Shown here piece by piece: positions 16,562-25,603 of a stretch of DNA of 64,000 nucleotides. Under the pieces are notes generated by a model. The model searched no databases, was not told the origin of the DNA, and was given only the letters and a program-made list of their open reading frames with translations. The position numbers and the translations under genes are program-made. Position 1 is the stretch's first letter; each line of letters opens with the position of its first letter. Source of the stretch: Chengkuizengella axinellae (GTDB taxonomy: Bacteria; Bacillota; Bacilli; Paenibacillales; KCTC-33759); NCBI RefSeq assembly GCF_030730905.1, contig NZ_JAVAMP010000001.1, positions 682,001-746,000 on the forward strand. The letters run 5' to 3'.

Positions 16562-19500
16562 TTACTCGACAATAATGTGATAATCAATTGTTGAGTTTTC
16601 CCAAGTATAAACAGAAATTTCATATTGGGTTCCAGGATTTAGATTCATAGTGTTAGAATGTACATTGCCGTTTTGAGATGCCCAATCTACTCTAGTCCCA
16701 GTATCTGCTTCATATAATACCCATGTAATCGCATCGTTTACACTTGAAGCCGTTAGTGTGATTGTAGTTGTACCGTTTCCTTCTGCAGTAAAGTAGTAGC
16801 TAACACCTGTATTATTACTATCTAATGTCCCTGTTTCTTCAAGGATTGCACCTGAAGGTGGAGGAGTATCTCCAACTGTAATCGTAATTGTATCCGTGTC
16901 TATAGCTCCCTCATTATCTGTAACAGTTAAAGTCACATTGTAAGTTCCTGCAGCAGTGAAAGTATGTCTTGTATTTTGACTTGTGCTAGTTTCCCCATCA
17001 TTAAAATTCCATTCATATGAATCTATTGTCCCATCACTATCGGTAGAACCATCTCCAAAGAATGTGATCTGTTCACCAACTTCTGCAGTTGTTGTTGAAC
17101 TTTCCGCGAGGGCTATAGGTGCATTGTTAGTAGAACCACCACCACCGCCTGTAACAGTGATCGTATAATCAAGAGCAGGATATCCGGACCATGTATATGC
17201 GATAATGTAGTAAGTTCCTGCTGCTAAATTTGCTGTGGCATCTCTTAATGGACGAGCTACAACAGTACCGCTTGGATCCTCAACTACAACATTGTAATCT
17301 GGACTAGTGCTGGTAACGTCTATGGTTACATCACCACTAGAACTAACATCAAAGGTAAACCAATCTGTGTGGTCACCTGTATTTGCGTCAAGGTGGGCAT
17401 TGATACTACCCTCGATTAGATTCGCTTCTGATCTTCTATTATTAGGTTCAGTTTCTTCATCACCTGAAGGAGGTGGATTATCTCCCACTGTAATCACTAT
17501 TGTATCCGTATCTGTTGCACCTTGGTCATCAGTCACGGTTAAAGTGACAGTGTAAACACCTTGGGCAGAGAAAGAGTGAGTTGGGTTTTGTCGAGTGCTT
17601 GGATTAGATCCATCATCAAAGTTCCATTCATATGATGCGATTGTACCATCGTTATCGCTAGAACCACTTCCATCAAACGATACTGTCTCACCCACATTTA
17701 CAGTTGTAAGGGAAGCAGTTGCAACTGCCACAGGTGAAATATTGCCAGGAGGTGTAGTATCTTCCCCAGTATATAATCCATGGAAAACTACATCAAACTG
17801 ATAATCTCCGCCAACAGTAGTGTAATCTACGAAGTATGCTGTAACTGTGCTGTAACCACTCCATAAATTACTATTTTCCAAATCGATTAAAGCGTTATTG
17901 ATCGTTGTGTTCATTGCATTGACATCTGCTGCTTGCCCATTAGAACCATTACCACGGTAAGTTCCAGTTAAAGTAAATGTGTCAAAAAATCTTGACGTAT
18001 TATCTGTAGTAATATTCACATTAGATAAGTTGATCTCATCAGTAATATCATTTTGAATCGTTGATAAGGAGCGCTCTACATGGTTCTGCACATAATCGTC
18101 TGGTACTAGAACTGTTCTATAATCTCCTCTTTGGTAAGCTAAAAGTATGTCGTCTAAATGATTTTGATAGTCCCTATTGAACGCTGTGTCTCTAGAGAGA
18201 TCATCCACATAATTTGTGAAATTTTGCAATCTTGTAGTTTCATTTACATTTGCAGTAATGATCTCGATAAAATCATCTAAAACATAACGATATTCTCCGT
18301 TGTTAAATTTAGTTAAAAAGTCGAAAAACGAATAATAATAGTCATAGTAATCAAAAAAGTCTGCTACTTCAAAATCAGGGTGAAGAATTTCATCTACTGT
18401 AAAAAATCTGCCTAATGGAGGGTTTTCTATATCTGCAAATTGTGTTTCTCGACCTTCAACAGCTACTCTAGTCGCTCCTGCTAAATGTTCTGCAATCCCT
18501 TCACTGAACCATACAAAATAATCAGTATCATAGTCAGTTAATGGAGTATCACCATTTAGACCCGGAACAAGGTATTTGCCAGCTAAATAATGTGTGAATT
18601 CATGTCTGAATAACTCTTCAAACTCTAAAGCGCTGTCAGTTGGTACAACTCTATCATAGGAGTTAAATCTACCAGCAAAATCATAGTATATCCCACCTGA
18701 GCTCACTCTTGAATAATAACCATCTGTTGAATGAGTAAAGTATAAATTAGCTTGATATTCATTTCTGTTATTAAATACTACAGCTGTTAATGTATCATCT
18801 GGATTGCCATACCCATCAACTGGAGAAACTGTGCCAGCTAAACGGAAGAACTGAGACTGAACTTCTTTAATAGCCCAATAACTTCTTTGAATTTTTTCTT
18901 GTGAAATATCTCCACCAGCGATGATCGTGATTTCACCATCATCAAAAACATACTCTTCAGGAAGGAATCGGTCCATATAATCAGGAGTGGGATCACTCAC
19001 TCTATTACCATAAACATCTTGACCATAAATATCATGAAGGAAGTATTCTAAATAGTATCGTTTCCAGGTCCATTGACTTTGAGCATTGTGAGCGTCTGTA
19101 ATGGTTTGATGACCAAAGTTTCTATCTTGATGATTCCCAAACAACCAGTTAACATCCTCAACATACCAAAGTAAAGTGTCTGTTAAAGAAGCAAATTGAA
19201 AATGGTCATTCGTGTTAAACAAATAACTTGACATTTCTTCTAACATATAGTCCATAGCGTTACTTTGCCCAGGTTGGAAATATTCGATTGGTTGAATCAA
19301 TTGACTGATGATTTCAGTATATAGATCCTGACTATCATTTAATAATGCTTCTTCGTCAGAATAAATTACGGCAATATCAGTATAGTAATCCACATTATTC
19401 ATATAGTCGTTATATAAATCTCCCACAGCATAGAAGAAATCTGTAGTAGGGTTAGCAAATTGGAATTTATCTATGATTACGCGTATTAAATCATGATCTA

Positions 19501-19996
19501 CTTCAGATCTTCCCAATGATACATTTGAATTGTTTAAAGTAGAAGCTAATATGTTAGCGAAATCAGCTGACCCGTTGTTAGTTATTAGGTAATCTAATGA
19601 TGGATCATCAGTTACCCAGGCAGTATTTAATCCTTGAGCTAAGACATTAATTAATGCAGTTAACCCAGCATCGTTAGATGATGTCCAGCGATAAGACTGC
19701 TCTAATACTGCGTCATACAATGCATTAATTCGATTAGAATCTGAGTAAAATGAAATAGCACTACTATTAAATGACCAAAAATCAGTAATATCATCATTAG
19801 CATCTACAATGTCGTTGATTAAGAAATCGATCATATCCGCATTGCTCATTCTTTCAAGATCAGCAAAGGTTGTCGTCGCAGAAATGCTTACAACCTTTTT
19901 TTCCTCTGCAGCAAAGCTGTTTACACCAGGGATTAGTAAACATAAAGCTAAGAATAAAATACTTGTTTTGCTTATTATTTTTTTGAATGATTTCAT
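16562..19996 (-). CDS. Secreted collagenase-like M9 metalloprotease, copy 2
   Basis: 1144 residues. The signal peptide and first 50 residues are almost identical to copy 1. The zinc site HEFTH is at 465-469 with EGIAE at 499-503, and the same PKD-PPC-PKD-PPC tail follows (about 755-1144). The activator-like region (about 55-340) has diverged strongly from copy 1, while PPC domains stay about three-quarters identical by eye. I chose the ATG at 19996, with GGAGG six bases upstream; an in-frame codon at 20029 has none. A cre-like site lies 49-62 bases upstream. It is separated from copy 1 by hairpins, so the two are probably separate transcripts under parallel control. Confidence 0.88.
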   Translation of the reverse strand: MKSFKKIISKTSILFLALCLLIPGVNSFAAEEKKVVSISATTTFADLERMSNADMIDFLINDIVDANDDITDFWSFNSSAISFYSDSNRINALYDAVLEQSYRWTSSNDAGLTALINVLAQGLNTAWVTDDPSLDYLITNNGSADFANILASTLNNSNVSLGRSEVDHDLIRVIIDKFQFANPTTDFFYAVGDLYNDYMNNVDYYTDIAVIYSDEEALLNDSQDLYTEIISQLIQPIEYFQPGQSNAMDYMLEEMSSYLFNTNDHFQFASLTDTLLWYVEDVNWLFGNHQDRNFGHQTITDAHNAQSQWTWKRYYLEYFLHDIYGQDVYGNRVSDPTPDYMDRFLPEEYVFDDGEITIIAGGDISQEKIQRSYWAIKEVQSQFFRLAGTVSPVDGYGNPDDTLTAVVFNNRNEYQANLYFTHSTDGYYSRVSSGGIYYDFAGRFNSYDRVVPTDSALEFEELFRHEFTHYLAGKYLVPGLNGDTPLTDYDTDYFVWFSEGIAEHLAGATRVAVEGRETQFADIENPPLGRFFTVDEILHPDFEVADFFDYYDYYYSFFDFLTKFNNGEYRYVLDDFIEIITANVNETTRLQNFTNYVDDLSRDTAFNRDYQNHLDDILLAYQRGDYRTVLVPDDYVQNHVERSLSTIQNDITDEINLSNVNITTDNTSRFFDTFTLTGTYRGNGSNGQAADVNAMNTTINNALIDLENSNLWSGYSTVTAYFVDYTTVGGDYQFDVVFHGLYTGEDTTPPGNISPVAVATASLTTVNVGETVSFDGSGSSDNDGTIASYEWNFDDGSNPSTRQNPTHSFSAQGVYTVTLTVTDDQGATDTDTIVITVGDNPPPSGDEETEPNNRRSEANLIEGSINAHLDANTGDHTDWFTFDVSSSGDVTIDVTSTSPDYNVVVEDPSGTVVARPLRDATANLAAGTYYIIAYTWSGYPALDYTITVTGGGGGSTNNAPIALAESSTTTAEVGEQITFFGDGSTDSDGTIDSYEWNFNDGETSTSQNTRHTFTAAGTYNVTLTVTDNEGAIDTDTITITVGDTPPPSGAILEETGTLDSNNTGVSYYFTAEGNGTTTITLTASSVNDAITWVLYEADTGTRVDWASQNGNVHSNTMNLNPGTQYEISVYTWENSTIDYHIIVE

Positions 19997-20044
19997 GTAA
20001 TACCTCCATTTAATAAATATAAATTCCAATTAGACTTAGACAAA

Positions 20045-20058
20045 AGTAAACGCTTACA
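20045..20058 (-). promoter_or_regulatory. Cre-like catabolite repression site, collagenase 2
   Basis: Minus strand reads TGTAAGCGTTTACT, 13 of 14 consensus positions for CcpA. The flank TGATGTAAGCGTTT is shared with copy 1, and its distance from the start codon is nearly the same. Confidence 0.6.
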
Positions 20059-20418
20059 TCACTTGGAAGGTATTTAATCAAATGAGTGAAATCAAATTGT
20101 TGTTGAAATATGATTTTGTTAGGAAAAAACAAATTTATAGATTTTTAGTAGTCATATATTGGTATTGGTTGCTAGAAAAAATGAGATAATAAATTAAAAG
20201 TTGCTAGAATGATTGGATAAAAAGTGTAGGGATTAATTCATTATAAAAGTAATTTGTTATTATGTAGGAATTCTATAAATTTTGAAGTAAACAAATTATG
20301 AATTGTTATTTGAGGGTAGTTAAAGCTTGAATCATATATACAACAAATATCATTCACTATCGTAAGAATCTCACCTTCCTTTCTTTAGTCGTTTAGTGTG
20401 TAAAAATCTAAATGTTAT

Positions 20419-20455
20419 AATGTCTAAAAATCTAATGGTATGACCTTATTATAAA
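20419..20455. repeat. 37-bp direct repeat, copy B
   Basis: Perfect match to 16258-16294. It is preceded by a related unit with TAAAAATCTAAATG, so part of the motif is tandemly repeated here. It lies about 420 bases upstream of collagenase 2. Confidence 0.9.
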
Positions 20456-20646
20456 TTGCTGTGGTCACTTTTGCAATAAAAAATTTGTCTACTGGTTTGA
20501 GAATTTCAGGTCATATTTCATTAAATAGCTAGTGAGTTTTTACTAGTTTATTACTTTTTTTCATTTTTCACTTGAAGCCAATGTATATAACGTGTAAAAT
20601 CAGAGTTGCTTTAACATTATATAATTCAAATATTGGAGGTCAGTTC

Positions 20647-22284
20647 ATGAAAACTGAACCCTATTACATAGAGCCTAATCAACCGTTAACAAATGATTAT
20701 TTGAATCGTTTCGAACGGGTGAAGGATTTATATGATTTTAACCCATGGGATGATCATTCTAGTTCAGAACGATTGGAATGGCTTGAAAAGAACTCTCATT
20801 TGAAAGTAAACCGTGCAGATCTCTCAGCATGTTTAAAATATTATAATCAGAAAATAGGGAACACTGAATCAGCATTTCAAAACATAGAATCTTTAAAAGA
20901 AAAGGAAACATTAGTTGTAGTTGGTGGACAGCAAGCGGGTTTATTTTCAGGTCCTCTGCTTACCATTTATAAAGTTGTTACGATTATTAAACAAGCACGA
21001 GAAGCATCCAGTAAGTTGAATCGGACGGTTGTACCTGTATTTTGGATCGCGGGTGAAGATCATGATTTGGATGAAGTGAATCATATACAATATTTGTCTT
21101 CTGACATGAAGTTGAAAAAATTTAAAATCGAAGCGTCTGAACAAACTAAGGCACCGATTAGTGATTTGAAGTTTCACTTAGATGAGTGGAAGAAAGCATT
21201 AGGTATTATAGATGAAGAACTAATTGAAACAGAGTTTAAAAAAGGGATTATGGATCGATTAGATACAATCGTAGAAACTTCTGATACATTAGTGGATGTC
21301 TTTGCAAAAATGATGATTTGGTTATTCGGCCATTCTGGTTTGATTTTGCTCGATTCTAATGATGCCATGTTACGTCAACTTGAAGTACCTATGTTTGATA
21401 AGATGATTAAGCAAAATGCTCTTCTGAATGAAACTATTATTCATGGGAAAGAGCAAGTTGAATCACTTGGATATGTGCCACAAGCTGATATGAATGAACT
21501 TCAATCCAATTTGTTTTATATCCATCAACGTGAAAGATTGCTATTGAAACGTACTAATCAGGGAATTTATACAGATAAAAATCATAAAGTTTTATTTTCT
21601 GAAGAAGAGTTGATTCAAGAATTAAAATCGCACCCAGAACGTTTTAGCAATAATGTCTTCACTCGTCCTCTTATGCAGGAGTATTTACTTCCTGTATGGT
21701 CTACTGTATTAGGACCAAGTGAAATTGCTTATTGGGGGTTGTTAAAGGCAAGTTTTCATTTGTTTGATATGAAACTTCCAATCATTCAACCACGTTTTGA
21801 GTATACGATTTTAGAAAGTACGATTCAAAAACATATGAACAAGTATGATCTAACTTTGGAAGATGTCACGGATCATTTTAAGGATAAAAAAAAGGAATGG
21901 TTGGTAGGACAGGATGAGGTCAATATCGAACAGCAATTCAAACAAGTAAAAGAGAGCTTTGAAAACTTGTATGAACCTATTTTATCAACAGTTGAGAATA
22001 TTAATCCAGGGTTGTTAAAGCTCGGTCTTACAAATAAACAAAAAATTATAGATCAGATTAGCTTTTTAGAAAAACGATCCATAAATGCATTTGAATCACA
22101 ACATGACGCTTCAATTCGCCAGTTGGATCGTATTGGATTATCCATTAAACCAATAGAAAAACCACAAGAAAGAGTATATAATATTGTTACCTATGTAAAT
22201 AAATATGGTTTTGATTGGTTGCAGACATTAATTGAACAACCAATTGAAGAGAAAAACATACATTCAATTATTTATTTGCCTTAA
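20647..22284 (+). CDS. bshC: Bacillithiol biosynthesis cysteine-adding enzyme
   Basis: 545 residues, close to the B. subtilis length (about 540). BshC adds cysteine to glucosaminyl-malate, the last step to bacillithiol. Recognisable stretches are VVVGGQQAGLFSGPLLTIYKV and FWIAGEDHDLDEVNHI. The C-terminus is a coiled-coil dimerisation region. The ATG at 20647 is set by TGGAGG seven bases upstream; the frame is open further up without a ribosome site. BshC stands ahead of mraZ as in B. subtilis, but ahcY is added between. It likely shares a transcript with ahcY (19-base gap). Confidence 0.9.
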   Translation: MKTEPYYIEPNQPLTNDYLNRFERVKDLYDFNPWDDHSSSERLEWLEKNSHLKVNRADLSACLKYYNQKIGNTESAFQNIESLKEKETLVVVGGQQAGLFSGPLLTIYKVVTIIKQAREASSKLNRTVVPVFWIAGEDHDLDEVNHIQYLSSDMKLKKFKIEASEQTKAPISDLKFHLDEWKKALGIIDEELIETEFKKGIMDRLDTIVETSDTLVDVFAKMMIWLFGHSGLILLDSNDAMLRQLEVPMFDKMIKQNALLNETIIHGKEQVESLGYVPQADMNELQSNLFYIHQRERLLLKRTNQGIYTDKNHKVLFSEEELIQELKSHPERFSNNVFTRPLMQEYLLPVWSTVLGPSEIAYWGLLKASFHLFDMKLPIIQPRFEYTILESTIQKHMNKYDLTLEDVTDHFKDKKKEWLVGQDEVNIEQQFKQVKESFENLYEPILSTVENINPGLLKLGLTNKQKIIDQISFLEKRSINAFESQHDASIRQLDRIGLSIKPIEKPQERVYNIVTYVNKYGFDWLQTLIEQPIEEKNIHSIIYLP

Positions 22285-22303
22285 ATAAAAGGAGGAAATC
22301 AAG

Positions 22304-23566
22304 TTGAACGCAGTTGATAACAGTGTCATAACAGATATAAAATTAGCACCGCAAGGTCATTTGAAAATTGATTGGGTAAAGGCACACATGCCTGTATTGA
22401 ATCGCATTCGTGAACAATTTGAAAAAGAACAACCCTTTAAAGGATTAAAGGTTGCAATTTCTCTGCATTTGGAGGCCAAAACTGCATACTTGGCAAAAGT
22501 GGTGAAAGCAGGTGGTGCTGAAGTAACGATCACGGGTAGCAATCCATTATCTACTCAAGATGATGTGTGTGCAGCGCTTGTTGAGGATGGTATCACTGTA
22601 TTTGCAAAGTACAATCCAGATCCTGAAGAATATAAAGAATTAATGGTTAAAACGTTAGAGACAAAACCGGATTTAGTTATTGATGATGGTGGGGATTTAG
22701 TTTCCATCCTTCACTCTGAAAGACAAGACTTATTAGATCAAGTTAGAGGTGGAGCTGAAGAAACAACGACGGGTATCTTAAGGTTAAAAGCGATGGAAAA
22801 AGAAGGCGAATTAAAGTTCCCTGTAGTAGCAGTAAATGACGCTTTTTGTAAGTATCTTTTTGATAATCGATATGGAACTGGTCAATCTGTATGGGACGGT
22901 ATTAATCGAACTACGAATCTTGTTGTTGCAGGGAAAACAGTTGTTGTTGTAGGTTATGGTTGGTGCGGACGAGGTGTAGCCATGCGTGCAAAAGGATTAG
23001 GAGCAAACGTAATTGTTACGGAAGTGGATGCGATTAAAGCAGTTGAAGCATATATGGACGGTTTTCAAGTAATGTCTATGGATGAAGCGGCAAAACTTGG
23101 GGACTTCTTTGTTACTGTTACAGGAAATAAAGATGTAATTAGAGGTCAACATTACAAAGTGATGAAGGATGGTGCTATCCTTTCCAATGCTGGTCATTTT
23201 GATATCGAAGTGAATAAACCTGAATTAGAGGAGCAATCTTCATCTATTCGTACAGTTCGAAATAATATTGAAGAATATGCATTGAAGGATGGACGAAAAA
23301 TCTATTTGCTGGCTGAAGGGAGATTAGTAAATCTTGCTGCAGGAGATGGACACCCAGCTGAAATCATGGATATGACGTTTGCACTTCAAGCGATGTCATT
23401 GAAATATGTGAATGAACAATACAAAAACATCGGCAATAAAGTAGAAAGTGTTCCTTATGAATTAGATGAGCAAGTAGCTAGAATTAAGCTGGAGTCATTA
23501 GGAATAAATATAGATGCACTATCTGAAGAACAAAAGAGTTATTTAGAAAGTTGGTCAGCACACTAA
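22304..23566 (+). CDS. ahcY: Adenosylhomocysteinase
   Basis: 420 residues, the short bacterial-archaeal form. It splits S-adenosylhomocysteine into homocysteine and adenosine. The NAD-binding glycine motif is [20 protein letters not shown]; the active-site run is [23 protein letters not shown]. The start is TTG with AAAGGAGG eight bases upstream. Many Bacillales recycle this compound by Pfs and LuxS instead, so its presence here next to bshC is notable; homocysteine and cysteine supply may be linked (inference). It ends at a terminator. Confidence 0.93.
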   Translation: MNAVDNSVITDIKLAPQGHLKIDWVKAHMPVLNRIREQFEKEQPFKGLKVAISLHLEAKTAYLAKVVKAGGAEVTITGSNPLSTQDDVCAALVEDGITVFAKYNPDPEEYKELMVKTLETKPDLVIDDGGDLVSILHSERQDLLDQVRGGAEETTTGILRLKAMEKEGELKFPVVAVNDAFCKYLFDNRYGTGQSVWDGINRTTNLVVAGKTVVVVGYGWCGRGVAMRAKGLGANVIVTEVDAIKAVEAYMDGFQVMSMDEAAKLGDFFVTVTGNKDVIRGQHYKVMKDGAILSNAGHFDIEVNKPELEEQSSSIRTVRNNIEEYALKDGRKIYLLAEGRLVNLAAGDGHPAEIMDMTFALQAMSLKYVNEQYKNIGNKVESVPYELDEQVARIKLESLGINIDALSEEQKSYLESWSAH

Positions 23567-23627
23567 AAAATAGATGATTTTAAACCAAACAAGGATATCA
23601 TATCGGACTATTGAACTATTTTTATGG

Positions 23628-23658
23628 AAAAATCCTGTGAAAAGCAGGATTTTTTTTA
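23628..23658 (+). terminator. Rho-independent terminator
   Basis: AAAATCCTG and CAGGATTTT with loop TGAAAAG, followed by a T-run. It separates bshC-ahcY from the dcw cluster. Confidence 0.9.
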
Positions 23659-23680
23659 TTTGTGTAGAAAATAGCTAGTC

Positions 23681-23720
23681 AAAGTGGTAGAAAGTGGTGT
23701 AAAGTGGTACGTAAGGGTGA
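23681..23720 (+). promoter_or_regulatory. MraZ operator: three AAAGTGG repeats
   Basis: AAAGTGG occurs at 23681, 23691 and 23701 with an exact 10-base period and three-base spacers; a degenerate fourth unit (GTAAGGGTGA) follows. MraZ is known to bind short repeats of this kind (AAAGTG type in mycoplasmas, TGGG with 10-base spacing in E. coli) in front of its own operon. The location 20-57 bases before mraZ fits autoregulation. Confidence 0.8.
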
Positions 23721-23737
23721 GAGAGGGGTAGTTCCAT

Positions 23738-24175
23738 TTGTTTATGGGTGAATATCAACACAACATAGATGAAAAAGGCAGAGTAATTGTGCCTTCTAAA
23801 TTTCGTGATTCCCTAGGATCAACCTTTATTATGACCCGTGGATTAGACCAATGTTTGTTTATATATCCTTCTGCTGAATGGAGTGTCTTAGAAAAAAAGT
23901 TGAAAGCACTGCCTTTGATGAAATCTGATGCTAGAGCATTTACACGCTTTTTCTTTTCTGGGGCAACAGAATGTGAGTTAGATAAACAGGGAAGGGTAAA
24001 CATACCGAATAATTTAAAATCACATGCGAAATTAGAAAAGGAATCGATTTTAATTGGAGTTTCCAATCGAATTGAGGTTTGGAATAAGGAAGTTTGGGAA
24101 GGTTATTTTCAACAATCTGAAAGTTCTTTTAATGAAATTGCTGAAAAATTGGTCGATTTAGATTTCGACATGTAA
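23738..24175 (+). CDS. mraZ: Transcriptional regulator MraZ
   Basis: 145 residues with the two SpoVT/AbrB-like half-domains of Mra[22 protein letters not shown] and the repeat [16 protein letters not shown]. It forms a ring that binds repeats upstream of the dcw operon. The TTG at 23738 lies nine bases after AGGGG; the ATG at 23744 is the alternative. The family's usual length is about 143. It is first gene of the dcw run, followed by rsmH after 25 bases. Confidence 0.95.
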   Translation: MFMGEYQHNIDEKGRVIVPSKFRDSLGSTFIMTRGLDQCLFIYPSAEWSVLEKKLKALPLMKSDARAFTRFFFSGATECELDKQGRVNIPNNLKSHAKLEKESILIGVSNRIEVWNKEVWEGYFQQSESSFNEIAEKLVDLDFDM

Positions 24176-24200
24176 AATCATCATCTTTGGAGGGATCTTA

Positions 24201-25151
24201 GTGTTTCATCACATCACTGTATTAAAAGAAGAGGCTGTAGAGGCTTTAAATATTAAACCTGACGGAATATATGTAGATTGTACGTTAGGGGGAGCTGGAC
24301 ACAGCTCGTTGATTGCTTCCAAGTTAAGTTCAAAAGGGTTATTAATTGCATTTGATCAAGATGAATCAGCAATAGAACATGCAAAAGAGAAAATGCATCC
24401 GTATTTGGATCGTGTCATTTTCATTAAGAGTAATTTTCAAAACCTTAAAGAAGAATTAAGTCATCTTGATATTCCTAAAAAGGATCAAACGCCTCAAGTA
24501 GATGGTATCTTATTTGATCTTGGAGTGTCTTCGCCACAATTGGATGAAGCAGAGCGTGGTTTTAGTTACAATCATGATGCTGAATTAGATATGAGAATGG
24601 ATCAATCCAGTTCACTTACAGCTTTTGAAATTGTGAATGAATGGTCTGAGCAGCAGTTGATTAAGATTTTATTTGAATATGGTGAAGAGAAGTTCGCTAA
24701 AAGAGTAGCTAAAAGGATTGTACAAACAAGATTGGATGCTCCTATTAAGTCAACAAAGGAGCTTGCTGAAATTGTAAAGGAAGCTATTCCTGCCGCAACT
24801 AGAAGGGTAGGTCCTCATCCTGCTAAAAGGAGCTTTCAAGCCATTCGTATTGCTGTAAATGATGAGTTGGGAGTTTTTGATTCAGCACTTCACCAGAGCA
24901 TTGAATGTTTAGCTCCTAAGGGAAGAGTTTCTGTGATCACCTTCCACTCTTTAGAAGATCGAATATGTAAACATATATTCTCTCATTACATGCCTAAATG
25001 TACTTGTCCACCAGATTTTCCAATGTGTGTTTGTGATAAAAAAGCAACGATCAAATTGCCGCATAGAAAACCAATTGTACCAAGTGAAGCAGAGTTGGAA
25101 ATCAATCCAAGAGCTCGATCAGCCAAATTAAGAGCTGCTGAAAAGTTATAG
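24201..25151 (+). CDS. rsmH: 16S rRNA (cytosine(1402)-N(4))-methyltransferase
   Basis: 316 residues. The SAM-binding motif is [15 protein letters not shown]; family motifs include [22 protein letters not shown] (given as part) and [10 protein letters not shown]. It methylates C1402 in the ribosomal decoding site. The start is GTG with GGAGGG upstream. It sits between mraZ and ftsL as in nearly all Firmicutes. Confidence 0.96.
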   Translation: MFHHITVLKEEAVEALNIKPDGIYVDCTLGGAGHSSLIASKLSSKGLLIAFDQDESAIEHAKEKMHPYLDRVIFIKSNFQNLKEELSHLDIPKKDQTPQVDGILFDLGVSSPQLDEAERGFSYNHDAELDMRMDQSSSLTAFEIVNEWSEQQLIKILFEYGEEKFAKRVAKRIVQTRLDAPIKSTKELAEIVKEAIPAATRRVGPHPAKRSFQAIRIAVNDELGVFDSALHQSIECLAPKGRVSVITFHSLEDRICKHIFSHYMPKCTCPPDFPMCVCDKKATIKLPHRKPIVPSEAELEINPRARSAKLRAAEKL

Positions 25152-25172
25152 TGATATAAAGGGGAGAATTTT

Positions 25173-25589
25173 ATGGCATTCGGAGTACATGGAAATCTAG
25201 CTGTAAAACAAGAAGATGTGAGTAGAAATGTTTATCGAAAAAAAACGCAGACCGTTGTAAGTAAGAAAAAAACCATTTCTGCACCGGAGAAGCTGCTTTA
25301 TTTAATTGCGATTATATTTTGTGTAGTTATTGCAGGTTTTGTTATATTGAAAAATGCACAAATCTATGAAGTGAATACACAAATGCAGCAAATTTCCTTG
25401 GAAATTCAAAAGCTGGAGAAGGAAAATAAAAATTTAAAACTTGAAGTAAGAAAAATGGAAGATCCAAAAAGGTTAATTGAATATGCAGAATCACAAAATT
25501 TTGTGCTGACGGAAGAAACGAACGTATTACAAATTTCTCCCACCCCTAATCAGTCAGAAGAAGATCAAAATATTGCATATACAGAATAA
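25173..25589 (+). CDS. ftsL: Cell division protein FtsL
   Basis: 138 residues. A cytoplasmic basic tail is followed by one membrane segment (LLYLIAIIFCVVIAGFVIL, about residues 46-65) and a leucine-zipper coiled coil (IYEVNTQMQQISLEIQKLEK onward). FtsL joins DivIC and DivIB in the divisome. Identity is set by this layout and by its place between rsmH and the penicillin-binding protein genes. Its last bases are close to the next start. Confidence 0.88.
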   Translation: MAFGVHGNLAVKQEDVSRNVYRKKTQTVVSKKKTISAPEKLLYLIAIIFCVVIAGFVILKNAQIYEVNTQMQQISLEIQKLEKENKNLKLEVRKMEDPKRLIEYAESQNFVLTEETNVLQISPTPNQSEEDQNIAYTE

Positions 25590-25603
25590 TGGAGTTGAAA
25601 CCT

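Larger units (their letters stand above)
19997..20646. other. 650-base divergent spacer between collagenase 2 and bshC
   Basis: No gene is supported. It contains the collagenase ribosome site, a cre-like site, a second copy of the 37-bp repeat, a partly matching tandem unit just before it (20398-20420), and the bshC leader with TGGAGG at 20635. Confidence 0.6.

Noticed and set aside
16983..17801. Several short plus-strand frames within the collagenase 2 tail
   Set aside because: They are complements of repeated PKD/PPC coding DNA; low-complexity V/S/P peptides without ribosome sites.
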